A stretch of DNA of 7,179 bases from Methanobacteriota archaeon (GTDB lineage Archaea > Halobacteriota > Methanosarcinia > Methanosarcinales > Methanoperedenaceae): contig JAHIHJ010000283.1 of assembly GCA_018899795.1 (NCBI GenBank), positions 1-7,179 of the forward strand. Reading direction: 5' to 3'. Under the pieces are notes generated by a model, which made no database searches, was not told the DNA's origin, and worked only from the letters and a program-made list of their open reading frames with translations. Position numbers and translations under genes: made by a program. Position 1 is the stretch's first letter, and every line of letters begins with the position of its first letter. Shown one piece after another: positions 5,383 to 7,179 of this stretch.

Positions 5383-5580
5383 TTAGAGTTTGTTAGTTCC
5401 CTGGAACGTCACAGTCTTTACATCCAGTATCTGACTGCCGTAAATGAATTCCGCTTTCACGGTCCATGTTCCCTGTGTGGATCCCTTTGAGGGTATCGTA
5501 TAACTGGATAACAGCAATATTGCAAGGATCAATACTCCCATCACTATTCTTGGGAATTGCCCCTCTCCAATGGTAACCAT
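5383..5580 (-). CDS. small membrane-anchored or secreted protein, unknown function
   Basis: I do not recognise this protein. With the start chosen here it has 65 residues: a short N-terminus (MVTIGEGQFPR), one strongly hydrophobic segment at about 12-28 (IVMGVLILAILLLSS), then about 32 polar residues that look beta-stranded (GTWTVKAEFIYG, DVKTVTFQG) and lack cysteines. This fits a signal anchor or an uncleaved signal peptide with a small domain outside the membrane. An upstream in-frame ATG at 5601 would add seven residues but has no ribosome binding site. AGGAGAG sits 8 bases before the ATG at 5580, so I prefer that start. The gene lies 70 bases after the deaminase on the same strand and ends at the hairpin terminator. 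That it is expressed is probable but unproven. Confidence 0.6.
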   Translation of the reverse strand: MVTIGEGQFPRIVMGVLILAILLLSSYTIPSKGSTQGTWTVKAEFIYGSQILDVKTVTFQGTNKL

Positions 5581-5588
5581 TATTTTTA

Positions 5589-5595
5589 CTCTCCT
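5589..5595 (-). promoter_or_regulatory. ribosome binding site deciding the small-protein start
   Basis: On the minus strand AGGAGAG is 8 bases before the ATG at 5580 (5578-5580). The upstream ATG at 5601 has no such site, so this sequence favours the shorter protein. Confidence 0.6.
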
Positions 5596-5650
5596 ATCCA
5601 TAAATCGATGATGACTGCCCGGATTTCTCCACGCAACCCACTTTACTGAT

Positions 5651-6928
5651 TTAATCGCTTTTCCTAATAATGATATTTCTCATCGCATCACCCGCATCCC
5701 TGATAATTTTCTCCTCATCAAGCCCCACAACCCTGCGGTCCTCCATCAGCACCTTTCCATTAACAATAGTCGTCCTCACATCGCACCCAGACGCGCCGTG
5801 AACAAGAGCAGAAACAGGATTTGGGGACATGAATTGCGGTTTTTTAATATCAACAACAATAATATCAGCCAGCTTTCCCGGCGAAAGTGCTCCCGCATTT
5901 ATCCCCAGCGCCCGCGCGCCGTTTGTCGTCGCCATCTTAAGCACAGTGTACGCAGGTATCGCTTGCGCATCTTTCAGCCTGTGCAGGAGAGAAGAGCACC
6001 GCATCTCCTTCCACATATCAAGGCTGCCGCCTGAAGCCGCGCCGTCAGTCCCCAGCGCCACATTAATGCCCTTTGCAAGCATCTGCGGCACAGGCGCCGT
6101 TCCCGCACCAAGAGCCATGTTGCTTGACGGGCAGTGGACCACGTTGACATCTTTATCCTTGAGAATATCGATATCGTCATCCGATAACCAGATGCAATGC
6201 GCTGCAAGCACACCTCTCCCGAGCAAACCGATGCCGTTGAGATGATTTATAGAGCACATCCCGTAACGTTCTTTCATCGTTCTCAGTTCATCCTCTGTTT
6301 CAAGCACATGAATATGGACCCTGGAACCATCCATATCCGCCAGTTCCCTTACTTTAATAAGGAATTCTTTTGAACATGAGACAGATGAATGGGGCGCATA
6401 CATCGTGGTGATCCTGCCATCTGCGGCGCCGTTCCATTTTTTTGCGAATTCCTCCCTGCTCTCTAGTTTCGTTTCTGCATCCTCGTTCAATCCCTCTATC
6501 ATTCCATATCCGATCGCAGCCCTCATGCCAGAACCTTGCACGACCTGCGCCACTTCATCCTCATGAAAATACATATCAGCGAATGTGGTTGTCCCGGAAC
6601 GTATCATCTCAAGAACGCCAAGGTTAGCGCCAGCCCGTACATCCGCGGGAGTGAGTTTCATCTCTGCCAGTTGTATCTTTTTTATCCATTCGCCGTATGA
6701 TAACCCATCGGCATACCCGCGAAAAAGCGTCATGGCAACATGCGTATGCGCGTTGACCATGCCAGGCATGACCGCGCAGCCCCGCGCATCTATCACTTTA
6801 TCGGCTTTTTCTTTCGTATCCTTACCCACGAACGTAATCAAACCATTATCAACCACCACAGTTCCGCTATCGATGAACGCGCCGTCCATGGTAAGCACGA
6901 TACCGCCCTTGATAATGAGGTCTGCCAT
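5651..6928 (-). CDS. dadD: amidohydrolase, probable 5'-deoxyadenosine / S-adenosylhomocysteine / MTA deaminase
   Basis: A cytosolic metal-dependent hydrolase (TatD/AtzF-like amidohydrolase superfamily, MtaD/DadD family) that converts the adenine of adenosine-like compounds to hypoxanthine. The 425 residues show the full set: a small N-terminal beta sandwich; the metal pair HTH (His61, His63); HIHVLE (third metal ligand His207, catalytic Glu210); His244 in AAHCIWL; Asp295 in GTDGAASG; and a closing beta sandwich with PGKLADIIVVD (350-360). Family knowledge is that methanogens use DadD to salvage 5'-deoxyadenosine from radical-SAM enzymes and also deaminate SAH and methylthioadenosine. Which substrate is preferred here cannot be decided from sequence, so the symbol is provisional. 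MADLIIKGG is a natural start at 6928 although no ribosome binding site precedes it; a TATA-like box about 25 bases upstream suggests a leaderless transcript. Confidence 0.88.
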   Translation of the reverse strand: MADLIIKGGIVLTMDGAFIDSGTVVVDNGLITFVGKDTKEKADKVIDARGCAVMPGMVNAHTHVAMTLFRGYADGLSYGEWIKKIQLAEMKLTPADVRAGANLGVLEMIRSGTTTFADMYFHEDEVAQVVQGSGMRAAIGYGMIEGLNEDAETKLESREEFAKKWNGAADGRITTMYAPHSSVSCSKEFLIKVRELADMDGSRVHIHVLETEDELRTMKERYGMCSINHLNGIGLLGRGVLAAHCIWLSDDDIDILKDKDVNVVHCPSSNMALGAGTAPVPQMLAKGINVALGTDGAASGGSLDMWKEMRCSSLLHRLKDAQAIPAYTVLKMATTNGARALGINAGALSPGKLADIIVVDIKKPQFMSPNPVSALVHGASGCDVRTTIVNGKVLMEDRRVVGLDEEKIIRDAGDAMRNIIIRKSD

Positions 6929-6949
6929 GGAGAGTTATATGAGCGCGGC

Positions 6950-6957
6950 TATAAAAT
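6950..6957 (-). promoter_or_regulatory. putative TATA box of the deaminase gene (leaderless transcript)
   Basis: On the minus strand ATTTTATA lies about 22-29 bases before the deaminase ATG, preceded by purine-rich AAGAAACC, which could serve as BRE. Archaeal transcription normally begins about 25 bases after the TATA centre, which is at or next to the ATG. No GGAG/GGTG sequence stands before the ATG, in agreement with a leaderless message. Confidence 0.5.
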
Positions 6958-6995
6958 AAGGTTTCTTATCTTTATCGATGATTGTCCTTTCAATC

Positions 6996-7179
6996 TCATG
7001 AGTCACACATATCTTTAGAAATTATCGAGACGTGAAAAAACATATGTGGATGCTTTGCAACAAACTTGCTGATAGTAGCCGATACTTTTGCTGTGTCACC
7101 ATAACCTGGAATCAGAGACACAGCATTCAGAAGTATTCCAAGTCCATCCCCTTTTGCTATCGATGCAGTAATAAATGAG
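6996..7179 (-). CDS. C-terminal part of an unidentified protein (cut by the window edge)
   Basis: Reading the minus strand in from the right edge, one frame is open for 60 codons to a TGA at 6996-6998. No start is present because the gene begins beyond the window. The residues read like real protein: SFITASIAKGDGLGILLNAV, then SLIPGYGDTAKVSATISKFV, then a tail with HPHMFFHVS and a polar end. The Gly-rich hydrophobic segment followed by PGYGD resembles the short amphipathic LIPGxGD segments seen before toxin domains or in nuclease-like proteins of prokaryotes, but that is only a loose motif similarity and I assign no function. The tail ends 67 bases before the deaminase ATG, and the promoter-like sequence of the deaminase lies between them. 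Confidence 0.65.
   Translation of the reverse strand, partial: SFITASIAKGDGLGILLNAVSLIPGYGDTAKVSATISKFVAKHPHMFFHVSIISKDMCDS

Noticed and set aside
5829..6245. 138-codon open frame on the plus strand inside the deaminase gene
   Set aside because: It is antisense to a gene with a complete set of amidohydrolase motifs. The translation is rich in Ser, Pro, Ala and Arg without domains, as expected for a shadow frame.
1..7179. CRISPR array, transposase, tRNA or rRNA
   Set aside because: No regularly spaced repeats, transposase motifs, or cloverleaf/rRNA signature sequences were seen on either strand.

Overview
The window is archaeal. It carries archaeal/eukaryal-type information-processing genes with no bacterial counterparts in this form: the catalytic primase subunit PriS, a GINS subunit, ribosomal proteins L44e and S27e, translation initiation factor aIF2-alpha and Nop10. 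GGTGA/GGAG-type ribosome binding sites, TGA stops fused to them and TATA-like promoters fit a euryarchaeon. From memory, PriS and the PAC2 protein most resemble Methanosarcinales-type sequences, possibly a Methanoperedens-like (ANME-2d) relative. The lineage is inference, not demonstrated.

Layout. Bases 1-380 are an AT-rich leader region. It holds a possible 3' end of a gene (1-126), a short tandem ATCCGTGT repeat, and a TATA-like box about 35 bases before priS. Bases 381-5360 (+) form one tightly packed cluster: priS, gins15/51, rpl44e, rps27e, aIF2-alpha, nop10, a PAC2-family proteasome-assembly-chaperone homologue and a zinc-ribbon methyltransferase. Gaps are 26 bases or less, and neighbouring genes often overlap or share a stop codon with the next ribosome binding site. 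A perfect 7-bp hairpin at 5362-5379 separates this cluster from convergent minus-strand genes: a small membrane-anchored protein (5383-5580), an adenosine-type amidohydrolase, probably 5'-deoxyadenosine/SAH/MTA deaminase (5651-6928), and the C-terminal 60 residues of an unidentified protein entering from the right edge (6996-7179).

How the genes work together. PriS primes DNA synthesis and GINS is part of the CMG-like replicative helicase. L44e, S27e and aIF2-alpha belong to the ribosome and initiation, Nop10 to H/ACA RNA-guided pseudouridylation, and PAC2 proteins relate to proteasome assembly. This replication-translation neighbourhood is a known archaeal arrangement. The deaminase would salvage the adenosine by-products of SAM and radical-SAM chemistry.

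Most notable observation. priS is a compositional mosaic. Its catalytic N-terminal and C-terminal parts are GC-rich (57% and 62% in hand-counted blocks). A central block of about 650 bases (about 920-1570) is near 27-35% GC, is in frame and falls exactly between conserved catalytic motifs. It makes the protein longer than is usual for the family. I see no complete new defence or mobile system here.
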